Source of the DNA: Nephrocerus scutellatus
Lineage: Eukaryota > Arthropoda > Insecta > Diptera > Pipunculidae
Length of the DNA: 64,000 nucleotides
Reading direction: 5' to 3'
Assembly: GCA_947095585.1 (NCBI GenBank)
Contig: OX352763.1
Location: 22,803,462-22,867,461, forward strand
Below, piece by piece: positions 23,900-36,052 of this stretch; positions within the stretch are counted from its first letter, which is position 1; every line of letters starts with the position of its first letter. The notes beneath the pieces are model-generated. The model did no database searches, was not told where the DNA came from, and saw only the letters and a program-made list of their open reading frames with translations. A program made the position numbers and the translations under genes.

Positions 23900-24285
23900 G
23901 TGAACTAAGAATATGTATTCGAATGAAAAATCTTCGGTCATTTACTAGAAAACAACAGTAGTATATGATAACGACGATATATACCGACGAACTGCTTAAT
24001 CTCTGTGACGCGACGGGGAGAATATCAAGGATCAACGGCTCAGCACATGGGCACGTTATACGAATGGAAAATAAATGACCACAAAAAATGTGCTTGATAA
24101 CAACCCCATTAACACAGGACACCCAAATACTCGATGGGATAAATTGTCGTATCAAATAAGACCTCATTTCCTTTAGAATCAGAAACTGTTTTGCGTCGAG
24201 CAAAGAAGAATTGTGGTGGACTGTCGATGCAGCTTAAAAAACTAACTCTAAGTAGTAAAGCTAAACGATGATGATATAATTTTTG
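23900..24285 (+). pseudogene. LINE C-terminal fragment, probably RTE-like
   Basis: With frameshifts it reads ELRIRMKNL, then HGHVIRME (about 24045-24068), a stop, a TTPxNTGHPNTRWDK-like stretch (about 24100-24145) and a terminal basic segment, ending near TAAACGATGATGATAT. The HVIRM...GRPxxRW pattern is the usual C-terminal end of RTE/CR1-like LINEs. It could be the 3' end of family A, whose other copies here all lack it. Confidence 0.5.
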
Positions 24286-26639
24286 TTTGCACAATAAATG
24301 ACTCGCTGTTTTTGGACTTTTGAGGATTTATCGTTCTGCCTGTTTTATTTATTTAAAAAACGGTCATTTAGGAGTAAGCTACACTGTCTTTTGAGTAAAC
24401 AATTTATATTCTTATAAACGGAATAAAGGTTATACACAATATACAATACGATTATCAAAATATTTTCTGTAAAAATATATACATATATACGAGTATATGT
24501 ATGCTAGATACAACTCAATTATATACTGAATTTTCATGCACCCAAAGAACAACAATAGTAACTGTTTTGATGTCAATCTCGTTTAGAAGGCATTTGATTA
24601 ATTTTTGCCCTGTTAACTCGGGCAGATAGTTTTACTTTTGTGAAGTTAAATTAGCGGTTGCAAATTTTCCTCGTTGATTTCTTTAATGATCTTTTTTGTG
24701 CACAAGTATTTGGTATGGTACGACTATGAGAATGAGATTGATCGTGCGTCAGTGTGATGAGGAGGAGTATTTACGTGTTGATTGTTTGTGTGTGTGTGTG
24801 TGTGTGTTGGTTGTTGCAACAATTCCATTCATATTCAAATTGGCAAAAATAAGGTGCGCAAAGTCGTACGCGAAGCGACGACAATGTAAAGGAAAAAAGT
24901 CGGTAATTTTTCGCTGCACAATGTGAATGTACTGACGCCAAACAAAAGCGGACAGGCAGTCAGAGCTTAGAGGTACAGGTACAGCCATAGCCCTATACAC
25001 TCTTGATGACTTTTTAATACCTGTTGTCCCGACTGCAAAGTAAATATAGGTGGTATACGCTATTTAAACCAATGAAAATTGGAATGTACTTGTAGATATG
25101 TACATTTAGCTTTGTTACAGAGAGCGTTGCCAGATTAAGTCTTTTTTTAGTTAACAAATTATATAATAATACGTAGGAGGACAACACAATTTTGTTTTAT
25201 ACTTTATACTCGTAATGAAAAAAAAGTTAAATCTCATCTGAATTAAGACATCACACTTTAATGATAAAATTGTGATGTGACATTGACACTTGTTTCTGGT
25301 GTCAACAAAAGATTCTACTGCATTCTGAGTTCGAGTGTTGAATTTGTTGGTGATTTTCGTGCAATAAATACCTCAACAATTGTGCCAACTGAAAAACTTT
25401 TGTTGCCACACATCAAATTCCAACTGGCATCTCTGCTGGTTGTAGGGCAAACGTAATTATGTATTTCATTTGCTCGTTTGCCTATATACCATATAGATAT
25501 ATATCAACTTAATTTTCTTTTTCCTTAACACAATTCGCATCTCATCACTGTCGGCATAATATGGCATCGATAGACAACTTTAACACGTTCCACACGACGG
25601 CGACTATCTATTGGTTATTTCTTTTGTATCTGAGTGGAAAGAGACATATCGTAGAGGTGCATTTTCACAGCAGCTATGTTAAGCTTAGTTTTAAAGTAAA
25701 AACTACCTTTTGCTGTCTGTAGGAAAATAGATACGTATACACAATATCCTAGGTTAGGTGGTTGTCCGCATATTTCTTTTCCAGTACCCAGAACTACTAC
25801 TCCTACTTTGTATTCGCTTATTCATTCATCGTCTGCAATTAACTCTGCCGTGCTCTTTGCAGTTCGTCTACCGGTCGATAGAGAGCTGAAAATTAAACCG
25901 GTCCCTCTGTTGTTGTTGTTGGTTGTACGTACAATTCTCGGTTGGTTAATGCGGTCATAGCGTCGGTCATGCCGTCGTCGTCGTCGGTAGTAAAATCTGT
26001 ATGCTAACAAAGCTTTGGCTGATGAAGTGACTGACGGTGGCTTTGCACGGACCTCTGGGACTCGATAGACGAGTCTATTGTGATGACGGTCGACAAATAT
26101 ACTTTTTTCTTTCTTTTTTTTTCAAATTCAACGCAAGATTAACAACTTTTTTGCCGCTTGACTATTCTTTATCCATGTTTGCTTTGACTGATGTGTTATT
26201 TGCCGTATTTCCATAACGTGATGTAAATGAACAAAAAAAAGCAAAAGATTTGATTTCAAACATTGAAAAAAATGCTGGGAAAAAATAAAAAAAATATTTT
26301 TCTATGAATAACATTGTTAATTAGACAATAATGAAACAAGTAGATACATTAAGAGTTATGTTGGGACTACGGCTACAGTGGATCAGTTTGATTGCAACAA
26401 TTGGAGGCTCCAAGCTCAAGGTCCAAGTGGTGCGACTGAGCGAAGAGAGTTATATTCAACCACATGCAATCACATACAAATGTTTCAAAAAATCAAAAGT
26501 TGTTACCTAACTAAATATTTTTAAAATAGTTTTGCTATCATTTGAAAAGAAGCCGCCGAAAGATTCCAATAAAAAAGGTGTGTGAGATTAATGGCGAATA
26601 ATGTCGATTCGGCCTGTTGTGGTAATCCAGAATTAAAAA
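24286..26639. other. Spacer with TG microsatellite, possible regulatory DNA
   Basis: (TG)n lies at 24786-24808. The stretches 24830-25000 and 25800-26050 are less AT-rich than their surroundings and contain GAC/GTC-rich sequence, but I find no domain or consensus core promoter. A short ATG frame at 25561 (53 codons) is without support. Confidence 0.4.
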
Positions 26640-27690
26640 AATTATAAGTACATAGTCAGGTTAGAGCTGTCTCGATCTGGTCCACATTCCAGTTTTATGG
26701 AGAGATCGCTTATGCGGATGGCGTTGCTATCGCCGTCTCAGGAAAGTACCCAAATACCTTAAAAAAAACTCTCAACAAGTTAACTTGCTGGGCAGATCGC
26801 TGTGATTTCGGGGTAAATCATCACAAAACTGAGCTTGTCCTATTCACCAGGAAATATAAAGTTCCAAATATTAACCCTCCTACTATAAAAGGTATAAGCT
26901 TAACATTCTCCGATAAAGCCAGGTATTTGGGTCTTATTCTGAACAAGAAGTTAAGCTGAAAACCAAGCATACATGAAACACTTCGTAAAGCCACAAGCAA
27001 CTCCATTTCAACAACAAATTTCCTCGTCATCGTCACCTCCAGATCATTTTGGGAGGATGACGTTTGCCTGGAAGATGAACACATTCGTTTCTACACAGAC
27101 GGGTCAAAAACTGATGACGGAGTCGGCGGAGATGTTTCCGTCTTCCAAATCACTGTAGTGTTTAGCAGGCTGAAGTTATGGCGATCGGTGAAGCCTGTAG
27201 AGAAACGTCATATCCGCCAAGGATATTCTCGGATAGCCAAGGCTGCATTGAGATCCCTGGAATCAGTCTCCTACAAACTCAATTCTAGCCCTTAACTGCC
27301 GATCATCTCTCAAGTAGATGGCGGAGCTGTTCAATATCCACCTGTGTTGGTTTTCGGGGCACAGAAACATTCCGGGTAACTGTATGGCTGACGAACTCGC
27401 AAAACAAGGAACTACACTACCCATCTTACCTGAATATGGTTCTCTAGGCATAACAATCGCTACATGCAAACTCATGTTAAAGCGGGATGCTAATGAAAAA
27501 CTAACCGTAGGTGGTCAAACGGTACAATATCGGAATTGCCAACTGCTATGAAACGATATACAGATTGTATAGAAATGCCTCATTAAACTTTGTGGTGGAA
27601 ATGTCGGCCATTTGTCATTGTCTGGTTTCCGCAGGGTGTGCCCTACCCACGCGTAATTGCGATGTATATTGGCTTATTATTTCTAAGGGC
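26640..27690 (+). pseudogene. RNase H LINE (family C4): RT motif C to RNase H
   Basis: RT motif C reads GEIAYADGVAIAVSGK (about 26700-26745); the second catalytic Asp is Gly. Then come LTCWADRCDFGVNHHKTEL and FSDKARYLGLILNKKLS (to 26958). A deletion joins this to RNase H: FYTDGSKTDDGVG (about 27088-27128) and, after frameshifts, NIHLCWFSGHRNIPGN and CMADELAKQGT (27333-27415). The C-terminal knuckle is lost. Order and motifs fit I/R1/Loa-type elements. Confidence 0.8.
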
Positions 27691-28140
27691 AAGTAGATTC
27701 GAGTTTGCGATCGTATTTGACCAAAAGATTCGAGGAAGACACTTGTTGACGTACACTTGTAATTTTTGATAAATGGTGGTTGTTACTTTCCAAGTCTCAC
27801 AACCATATAAGAGAATCGATTAAACACTAGAGTTGAAGATCTTTAGCTTGGTGCTCCTGGAAATGTTTTGCGCTCGCCACTCTTTGTTAAATGAATGCTT
27901 TGTTTATGCGGACTGTTACGTCTGATTCGCACCCGCCGTTCCTAGTAATTAGGCTCCCTAATTACCTTAATTTTTCCACGTCTTCAATGACTATCGTTGC
28001 ATAGGTGGTGAGTATGGATAATTTACGGTTGTCAGTTCTGATTCACAGCAACTTCGTCTTTGAGTAGTTAAGCTTTAGTCCAACCTGTCCAGCGTTAACA
28101 ATCAACCTCTTAAGATTATGCTTCATAACGTCAGGACACT
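27691..28140 (-). pseudogene. LINE family D thumb and C-terminal fragment, minus strand
   Basis: Reading leftward, and with several frameshifts: HNLKRLIVNAGQVGLKLNYS, IEDVEKF..LGSLITRNGGCE-like, VTVRINKAF, SRSTKLKIFNSSVLSILLYG, ETWKVTTTIYQKLQVYVNKC and LPRIFWSNTI. The pattern closely follows the D copy at 18620-19010, so it is the same or a sister family. It abuts the C4 fragment tail to tail. Confidence 0.7.
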
Positions 28141-29369
28141 GATGGTTTTTTTAATCATTTATTTAATCCAATTAAAAATATAAATATATGGTTAGTAGCA
28201 AAAAAGAAGAAACTTACGACACTGAGTGTCGTACAAAACCCATCCACAAGACACTGCAACATATGCCATAAGGTTTCTGTTATTTTGTATCCGAATTCAT
28301 ATGAATTAAATCCTCCGAAATTTGATAATTCCAAATATTTCTGACAAAGACGAATCAATTATTGACTAAGACAAATTACGCAAATCGCAATGCTACGAAA
28401 ACTACCGGAAGCGGATGGAGGTGTTATGTTAATTGTAAACAGATTTTTTTATAACTGATAAGCAAAAGTTATTATAAACTTGGGTGATTCAAACGACTCG
28501 TGAGCAGGTTCACATCCAAAAAAGGTTAAGTTGTCAACGAGTATTATCATAGAACTGATTCTATTAGTACCCCTCTGATGAATTGACCGTCAAAAGGTAC
28601 TTAGATCAGCTTTATACCTATAAGCTACAGTCATCTTACTAAAGTTCGGGCATTTTTCCATTTTTTTTATATCTTAACTAAGTGCATGGAAAAAAAAATA
28701 ACGCATACATTTTTGTCTTCCTGTAAACGTCGTGAGATACAATTAAACACTAATGAGTAGATAAGAAATATAGAACTACACATAACCAAGAGCTATTGCA
28801 GTGGCGAGTAGCCATGTGTGCACTTTGCCATGCTTAATGGTAGGCAGCAATTATCTTATATTCCAGTCAATATTATGAACTGATAGACTACTTTGCAACT
28901 GCCTATAGCATTTTAGCATAATCAGTTCTTAATATGTTGCGCATACGTCCCGACGACTGGCTAACCACCAGCCTGTTCCGTATAAACTAAGAAAATCATA
29001 AACAAGACGATAATGATGATGATCAAATTTACGATAATAATGATAATCTAACACACAAGGCTTTTTTGTGCATGCAAAGGTAATTTCTGTGTGCAAGTGT
29101 GTGTCATTTTAAGTGACGAGTGCATAGTTGGTTCAAGTGCCAAGAAAAATTTCAAGAGGCAATAGAACACTGACTGAATAGAATGTTGCTCTTTGGTTCC
29201 ACATTAAAAATCTCATGGATACTGCAGTTTTAATCTCTAATTTCTTTCGTTAATTTTGAACTAATTAGTTCGTGTTTAAACAATTAGTCCTACGATCCAA
29301 AATAGAGCAAAATAGAGACAAAGATACGATCTTTAGTAGTTTAAATATTTAAATATGGAGGTCATCCAT
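28141..29369. other. AT-rich spacer, nothing recognised
   Basis: Only low-complexity open frames. No repeat family of this window was seen before the LINE leader at 29370. Confidence 0.5.
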
Positions 29370-30690
29370 CAGCAGAGTAGGGCGAATAAGGCAGAATGCT
29401 TCAGAAATGCATGTGGCCGCAACTATCTCTGACTATCTCAAACTTCCACGTAGTGACCGCTGGTAATTTTCCTTCAATTCACGAAAAGCGAAATGAGCGG
29501 GCTAGACCCTTTAAAGTAAGGTTGGCGCGAGGCCAATAACCTTGTCCGTAAAAAACCATATTACGGAACCCCAAATCAGCCTCGAATACAATGATGAACG
29601 ACGACGATCACGGCAACGGCAACAAAACGATTGAAACGTACGCTCACTGTTAGAGCTCGAGCTGCACAACAGCTAGCCGATACCCTGTCCAAATATAATG
29701 CTGATATAACAGCAATTCAGGAGATGTGGTGGACGGGGAATGGTGTCTTACAAAAATCAGAATATGGCATATATTACAGCTGTCATGAAGACATTATGTG
29801 CTCGGGGTGGGGTTTCTAGTCAGCAAAAGAATAAAACCCACCATTATCGGCTTTAAAGCAATAAATGAACGGGCAGATTTCAAAACATAAGCCTCATAAA
29901 CGATCACGCACCTACAGAGGATTCCCCAGATGATGACAAAGAATAATTCTTTGAATCAGTAGAACGGGAACTCCATGCCTTTCCTCAGTATGATGTAAAA
30001 ATCCTTCTAGGGGATATGAATCTTAAAATAGGTAGGGAGTCAGTATTCAGGCAGTACATTGGCACCCATAGCTTACACGAGAACACTAATGACAATCGAC
30101 ATCGAGTCATAGAGATGGCAGCAAGCAATAATTTGGTCGTTGCGAGTACAAGGTTTGCGATTAAAAATATCCGCAAAGCCACCTGGGTTTCTCCTGATGG
30201 AGCCACTCGCCTGATGACGGTACGAACGTACCGAGGTGCCAACGTCGAATCGGACCACTATCTTGTTGGTCTGGTGCTCCAAGCGCGGATTGCATCATCA
30301 AGAGAGACAGTATCCGCTAACCAGATTCGAGTTAACACGGCTGCCCTTCGCAACGAAGAGACCAGAAACAACTACGTTGAAGCGATAGGACTTGCCCTAA
30401 ATGCAGGCTTACACAGACGATATTGACATCGTTTGTAGAAACCCAAGAGCTGTACAGGAATCTTTCATCCAGATCGAGCAGGCGGCACGAAATCTGGGGC
30501 TGCACATAGATGAGAGCAAAACAAAGTACATGGTGGCCACGTCTGAGAGTAGAAGCTCCAACATTCAAATAGTGGAGCGCGAATTTGACGTAACTATCTC
30601 GGGTCAACTGTAGCAGCCGATAACCACATGGAACCAGAAATAAGCGCACGGTTGCAGACAGACAGAGATTTTTTTATTTTCGCTTTTTCT
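29370..30690 (+). pseudogene. RTE-like LINE (family A), copy 3, with internal deletion
   Basis: The 5' leader matches copy 2. The endonuclease reads ITAIQEMWWTGNGVLQKSEY (29706-29768), a short INDHAPTED-like block, ILLGDMNLKIGRESVFRQYI (30002-30060), VIEMAASNNLVVASTRFA and GANVESDHYLVG (30234-30270). After ALNAG (about 30405) the sequence jumps to RT motif C, AYTDDIDIVCRN (about 30412-30445), so the linker and most of the polymerase are gone. The thumb segment continues with LGLHIDESKTKYMVATS, then SARLQTD (to about 30675). The 30016-30426 frame is the longest intact piece of this endonuclease in the window. Confidence 0.85.
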
Positions 30691-31505
30691 GACTCAGGAG
30701 ATACGGTAAATTTTCATGATTACTATACTTCCTTTTACTATATAATAGAAAGTAAAGGAAAGAATTGTATTACAAAAAACACATGACCTAGTCTACTTAC
30801 ATTGTTTCCATTCTACTTATCAATATGATGAATTATTTAAAACCAACGTAGAAACCGGAATTCAATGTGGACGCACGCTACCGTTACAGTTTGCATCCAA
30901 AAAACTGTGATTTCAATATTTATGATTTCCTTAGGGGTTTTGTACGTGTACTGTGAATATATTCATGAACTAAAAATTGTTGGGCTGATATGAGTATTAA
31001 AACAGTGTAATTTAGGTGCTACTGTGTTTATAAAGATACCATCAACTTACAGAGAATACGAAATTGTTGCTGGAATTCGAAAAATCACTATTTGGCGAAA
31101 AAATTAAACCCCAATACCCAAGAAAGTTTCTTTCGGATTTCCTTCAAATTGTCCTTGGGGGATAGAGTTTAATATTCTTCAAACTATATCCGAAAAATTG
31201 GAAGAGTACTTGGCATACTTTTTGTGACTAAACAAAACCAATAAGATGTGTTGCTTTTATTCTGATTGTGTCTGATTGCGTCGTATACTTAAAAGTATGA
31301 TTTCTTGGAAAATTAAAAAGAGGGAAGACGTTTTTTCTGCACCATGTTTAAGAGGGTTATGTGAGGATTACCGAGTTATATTTTTACTATCACTTACCTG
31401 TTCATCTATATTTCAATCAGCCTATTCGTCGATTTATTTGTTCAAATAAAATGTTACTGTTAATGTTATAATAAGGTGGCAAGTTAAGACAGGTTAAATT
31501 GGATG
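30691..31505. other. AT-rich spacer, nothing recognised
   Basis: No coding signature or shared repeat. Confidence 0.5.
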
Positions 31506-31745
31506 TCATTGCTATATAGTGGTTAGTACGCTGTAGTAATGAGAGGGAAGTTCAATGTTCAAATCCCAGAGAAAAAACACCAAAAATCGTTTTCATAGTC
31601 CCTACTAGAGTAATAATTCTCATAGAAATATTCTCAATTCGCCTTTCGGACATGTCTTTGATTTGTATGTACGTTCCATTTGTGTGCAAAAATAGCACGC
31701 GTACACATGGTACACAAAAAGATAGGCCATGAAGTGAGGCCAATT
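31506..31745 (+). repeat. tRNA-derived SINE, copy 4 (plus strand, diverged)
   Basis: The head ATATAGTGGTTAGTACGCTG and B-box-like GTTCAAATCCCAG (about 31557-31569) are followed by the family body (CAATTCGCCTTTCGGACATG, CCATTTGTGTGCAAAAATA). The end is diverged. It is the only plus-strand copy here. Confidence 0.7.
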
Positions 31746-31841
31746 AATATGTTTGACAGTTTGAAACGTCAGCTAACTTCACTTATAGCCAATAGACGCG
31801 TTGCACAGCACAGATATGCATAACCGAGGATTTTAGGATTT

Positions 31842-31995
31842 ACTTTTTTTTATATAATGTACACACGCTTAAAGGGTTGTACCCTTATAAAGCTTAGCAC
31901 AGCGTGGGCGTTCGGAAATTAAGGAGAGGAAAAGGTGAGATGTCTATGGAGATGTGTCTTAAATGATTGTAAATGATACAAATGCAGAAACACAT
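31842..31995 (-). pseudogene. LINE family B 3' end, minus strand
   Basis: This is the inverse of 8740-8896. It shares the 3' UTR stretches around CCTTATAAAGCTTAGCACAG and the terminal KHVHRHL-coding region, with poly(T) at 31842-31850 marking its A tail. It is a short 5'-truncated insertion. Confidence 0.7.
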
Positions 31996-32661
31996 TTGTC
32001 TAATATTGCGTACTCTAAAAATTTCGGCTGTGCTTTGCTAGGCTGTGCTCAATATGCGACTAGCCTTATAAGGCGATTTTGAATAAACTTACGCTATAAG
32101 TCCGGGAAAGATGCCGACTATAACATTCTTGATGTTTTTATTTTCAATTTAATTTATAGAAGTACTAGAAAGTATTCTTCTAAGAAGATATGATACAAAA
32201 ACTTATTTACTTATCCCAAAAGCAAGTAAATCGAAATCGGGAATATATGTGCGTTTATTTATGTACATATATTTTTTCCTAAATCTTTTAAGCTTCGATG
32301 ATATATATGGTTTCTTATATTTTAAATATTTATTAAACTTGTATGTTTCGGAATGAATCTTCATTTTCTGCGTTTACTCCATTCTGTGGCGGTACTTGTT
32401 CAATATGCTAAGCTTAGCCATAACTAGATACTATACCTTTAATCAAGAATGCATAATTATTTAAAATTTGTTGCGAAACTAGTTTTAAGACATTATTACT
32501 TTTCGCATGATCTGTAACCAGTAACTATGTTCACAGATATTAATGTATATACCTAGAATAAACTCGTTCTTCTACTCGTATAGCTCAGTCCTCATCTAAG
32601 ATTAAAGTAAGTTTTAAATTATGTCAACAACTACTCGACGATGATGATGAATATTTTACTA

Positions 32662-32692
<31 letters not shown>

Positions 32693-33458
32693 GCTATGTG
32701 CGCAACAACAAAATCAGCAACGGCAAAGAGAGTAGTAGCAACGAAAATTACTCTTATTAAGACTTCCTGATTGTATTATTACTTCTATACACAAATACTT
32801 TACGTACTACAACGTACTACAGTATAAGGTAATTCCACTCAGTGCATTCAATAATATGTACTTGAAACGAGCGTGGATAACGCCAACCAACAAATATGTA
32901 CTATAGATACATATAATATAGCATGCGATTCTACTAAATAGAAATTAAATTGTTGTGTTTTGTTGTGCTTCGTCGTAGAGTGTGTGTCGCGCTAGGTACG
33001 ATTGTACGAGAATAATCTGCTTGTACACGAGTATCTATGTATACAAAAAGTCAGTTGTGACTTGTGTAAAATATCCCATCATCATGAGGAACAACGTGGA
33101 CAACGCGGACAATGCGGACGGACAACGGACGAAAGACATTATAGTACAAAAACAACTTGTACATTCCACTCGCGTTTCATTATTTGATTATTATTATTAT
33201 TGTTATATATGAACGAACTACGCTTTTTTCAAACCGCCACATGCATGACCACATAAATACAATACAAGCAGAAAATCATTTTTCTCCATCTTCGTCTAAA
33301 GAGGAAATAAATTGTAAACACTTAAGGATATAATTATTATATTCAGCATGTAAATGTAAAATAATAGTGTATGTGTGTATTTGTTCACGAAGCTTAAGCG
33401 AATTATTGTAGCACGTTCTATTTATGTATTGTGTGAGTAGTTATAGTAGGGGAGGGTA
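31996..33458. other. AT-rich spacer with (GAT)n microsatellite
   Basis: (GAT)n at 32661-32692. The open frames at 32982-33212 follow simple-sequence AAC/GGAC stretches (about 33090-33125) and are not credible genes. Confidence 0.5.
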
Positions 33459-33460
33459 TA

Positions 33461-34639
33461 GGGTCATCCATTCGAGGTTTCAAAACCGTAGTGTTGGCAT
33501 CCCTGATATGTCAAACATATCTGTCATTACAATTGTTAGTCTATTGTCCGACATTTACGAAAAGGGATCGTTTAAGCATCGAAAAACGCGTTAAAATTTT
33601 TAAATCTTGTAATAAAGAGATGAAACTTGCGTGCCGCTTTAAGGAGAGATAAATTATGGCATTCATCATCGTTCTACTGTACACCGCAATTGGAAAGTTA
33701 GTAAAGAACTTCGAAGAAACAGAAAAGGTCACGGATATCCAAAGGCCTGTGCATCATCGTAATGGTACCCGTTGTAAAAAATATCGCTGCTGTAAGTGAA
33801 AGTGTGGATGAAGAACCGAATATGTCAATTTCCCGACAGAGCCAGCAATTGAGCCTGTCTTATGGTTCATTATGGCTTTATACCTCCATTCACAACGAAG
33901 GAGATACATCCAATGGGTACTGGAGCAACAGGCTGTGTACGACGATTTTTCAGACAAAATTTTCTTCAGCGATGAGGCCAATTTCTCACCTGGTGGGCAC
34001 GTCAAATAATTGAATAGAGGCTTTTGCACCCACAAAAAGTCACTGTGTGGTGCACATTATGGGTTGGAGGAGTCATTGGACCGTATTTTTTTGGAAAATG
34101 ATGAAGGTGTGACAGTTACCATTAATGCTGAGCCCTATGGTCGTTTGATAACATGGGTCGAATTACGACATCAGTTAACGAGTGAATGAAATCCATACGT
34201 TCACTAATGATCATTGGGATGATCTCTACTCGTCACTCGTTCACGTAATCGATCATGCCAAATCAACATTATTCAGTCAAGTATTATTTAGTAACGTATG
34301 TAGTAATTCGACCCAGACTTTTTTTTGCCTGCGATTGAAGATTTTGGTTTGGATTTTGGCTTTATTGCGCGAGAAGTTTCCAGGACGCGTAATTTTACGT
34401 TTCGGCGACGTCAATTGGTGGCTGAGATTATTTTGATGCTTGGACTTCTTTTTGTGGGGCTATGCAAAATACCGTATTGATGTGGATAAACCTCAAACTT
34501 AAACCTAAACTTAAAACCCAACATATGTAAAGTTATAACTGATGTATCGGTCGAAACTTGTAAAAGGTGGCCAAAAATTACCTTAAGAGGATCGACTGTT
34601 GCAACGTTTACTTTTAAAAACACAAAATGAATGACCCTG
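33461..34639 (+). mobile_element. mariner-type element M2, full length but dead
   Basis: Inverted ends GGGTCATCC (33461) and GAATGACCC (to 34638), with TA on both sides (33459-33460, 34640-34641). Length is about 1.18 kb, right for a mariner. Transposase on the plus strand: NIAAVSESVDEEPNMSISRQ (HTH region; 33777-33840), SYGSLW, RRYIQWVLEQQAVYDDFSDK and FFSDEANF (first catalytic Asp region; about 33960), then FFLENDEGVTVTINAEPYG-like (about 34085-34140). The second Asp block, equivalent to MWFQQDGA, is deleted. LLREKFPGRVILRFGDVNW follows at 34353-34413, then LDFFLWGYAKYRIDVDKP-like. A 162-bp TIR insertion sits inside. Several frameshifts are present. Confidence 0.85.
34154..34315. mobile_element. 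Small TIR element (MITE-like) inside mariner M2
   Basis: Perfect 13-bp inverted ends, TGGGTCGAATTAC at 34154-34166 and GTAATTCGACCCA at 34303-34315, extend imperfectly inward to about 28 bp. It splits the mariner transposase between segments that are continuous in M1 (14000 region). It has no coding capacity, and its target duplication is unclear. Confidence 0.7.
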
Positions 34640-34641
34640 TA

Positions 34642-35125
34642 TAACTTTGTAATGAGAAAAATACGTGTTTGGTTGGTGAACGAAGACAGTTTGTGAGATG
34701 TCTGTAATTTGGCGAAAAAAAAATAAACCTTTGTGAAAAAAGTACACACACATAACAATAAAATTGTCTTTTATAATACCTCAATATGATGGGATATAAA
34801 TAGTTAACATAATGGTCTTTAATAAATTGGGAATACACAAAGCCAAAGTTATAATAATGTGTTGCTAGTTATTCTTAAGTAGTAAAATGGTTTAATAGTC
34901 TTGTGTATTCCATTAAATAAAGTAGATCATTTGAACTTTTATTAAATGATGGAGTCTGCAAATGTGTAGAAGGAGCTAGCACAGCAATAAACCAACAAAG
35001 CCAATAAGGCACCTGGAGTAAACACCATCCTTGGGGATATAATATCCATAAAGATATAAAGATAACATGCAACATTTCTACATTAAAGAATTCATAAACT
35101 TAAAGTGCAAGTATGGGAGAAGTAT
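34642..35125. other. AT-rich spacer, nothing recognised
   Basis: Open frames on the minus strand are AT-driven and lack domains. Confidence 0.45.
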
Positions 35126-35375
35126 AGTGTACATTGGACCGATGGTCTGAGTAATTTCGTCATTTATAAATATTTTTATTAAAATTTTGTTGTTATTGTT
35201 ATTAAAAACATTTTAAATTTTATGTAAAACACATTACTGCTCGATATAGCCACCTTTGGTGCGAATGATAGCGTCGATTCTCTCAACGAAGGCATGGTTT
35301 GTTGTACGAACGTACTCTCTTGGTATTTTGGTCCATTCTCTACGAAGAATTGTCTTCAATGCGTATATATACGAG
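35126..35375 (-). pseudogene. Tc1-like transposase C-terminus and element end
   Basis: Minus strand: LRREWTKIPREYVRTTNH (about 35352-35300), then AFVERIDAIIRTKGGYIEQ and a stop near 35235. This matches the usual Tc1-family ending, in which a W-x-x-I-P segment is followed by R-(x)n-GG-Y/H. The sequence TACATTGGACCGATGGTCTG at 35126 is the likely 3' terminal repeat; a similar one stands alone at 23403. The rest of the transposase is absent. Confidence 0.65.
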
Positions 35376-36052
35376 TTCCTACCAAAAACTTTCCACTACT
35401 ATAGACACACCAGCTAATATAGTATTTTGCTATGCGAGTGACTACATACACCCGTGTATGTATATTTAGTTGTAATTCAGTTTAAAGACTAATTTATCTT
35501 AGAAGCCTAATAGTATGCAACGTTAAATGTAGGTCTTTTATTAATGTAGGTTTCTTATTCATCATTCATAAGCGATAGGATTCAGTCATAAGCGTTTTCT
35601 GAAATAGACTTTAAAAAAAACCATTTTACTTTGCAAACTTTACAAAAAAAATCGAGAGTATTTTTTCAGTTTTCTCAGGGATAGTATCCGCTTGCCATCG
35701 CAAGCCGAGCGCTAACCAATTGTTTTTAAACAAGTCCCATGAAATTTTGACTGGTAGAAGCCGATATATACGACAGAGCAAACAAACGTACAAATGTACA
35801 CACGTTCGCTTAACAAATTTTCATAAGCTTCGTCCTTCGGGCTCGCAATAAATAAAAATATGTAATTGATTTATGGAATTTACAAACTTAAGCGAAAAAA
35901 AACATGATATCATAGCAAATTAAATTTCAGCTTTAGCAGAACAAATTTGATCTGTAGAATAATTCGAGTTAGAGAAGTTCAGAACAGCGAAGTTCCACTG
36001 TATTTACAAAACAAACAAACAAATAATCGTACTTAAGAATCAAATCACTTAC
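35376..36052. other. Spacer with a tRNA-like hairpin
   Basis: On the minus strand, 35725-35685 reads GGTTAGCGCTCGGCTTGCGA then TGGCAAGC. This is an A-box-like stretch followed by a CTTGC/GCAAG stem, like half a tRNA or a SINE head without its B box. The inverted partner of the 19479 motif lies at 35832-35846. Confidence 0.35.

Noticed and set aside
25561..25722. Short ATG frame (53 codons) with a hydrophobic centre
   Set aside because: No splice site, no membrane-protein context, and length within chance.
25820..26040. Promoter or 5' UTR near 26030 on the minus strand (TCAGTC initiator)
   Set aside because: The initiator matches, but the +28 to +33 sequence (AGCATA) is not a DPE and no TATA box lies upstream.
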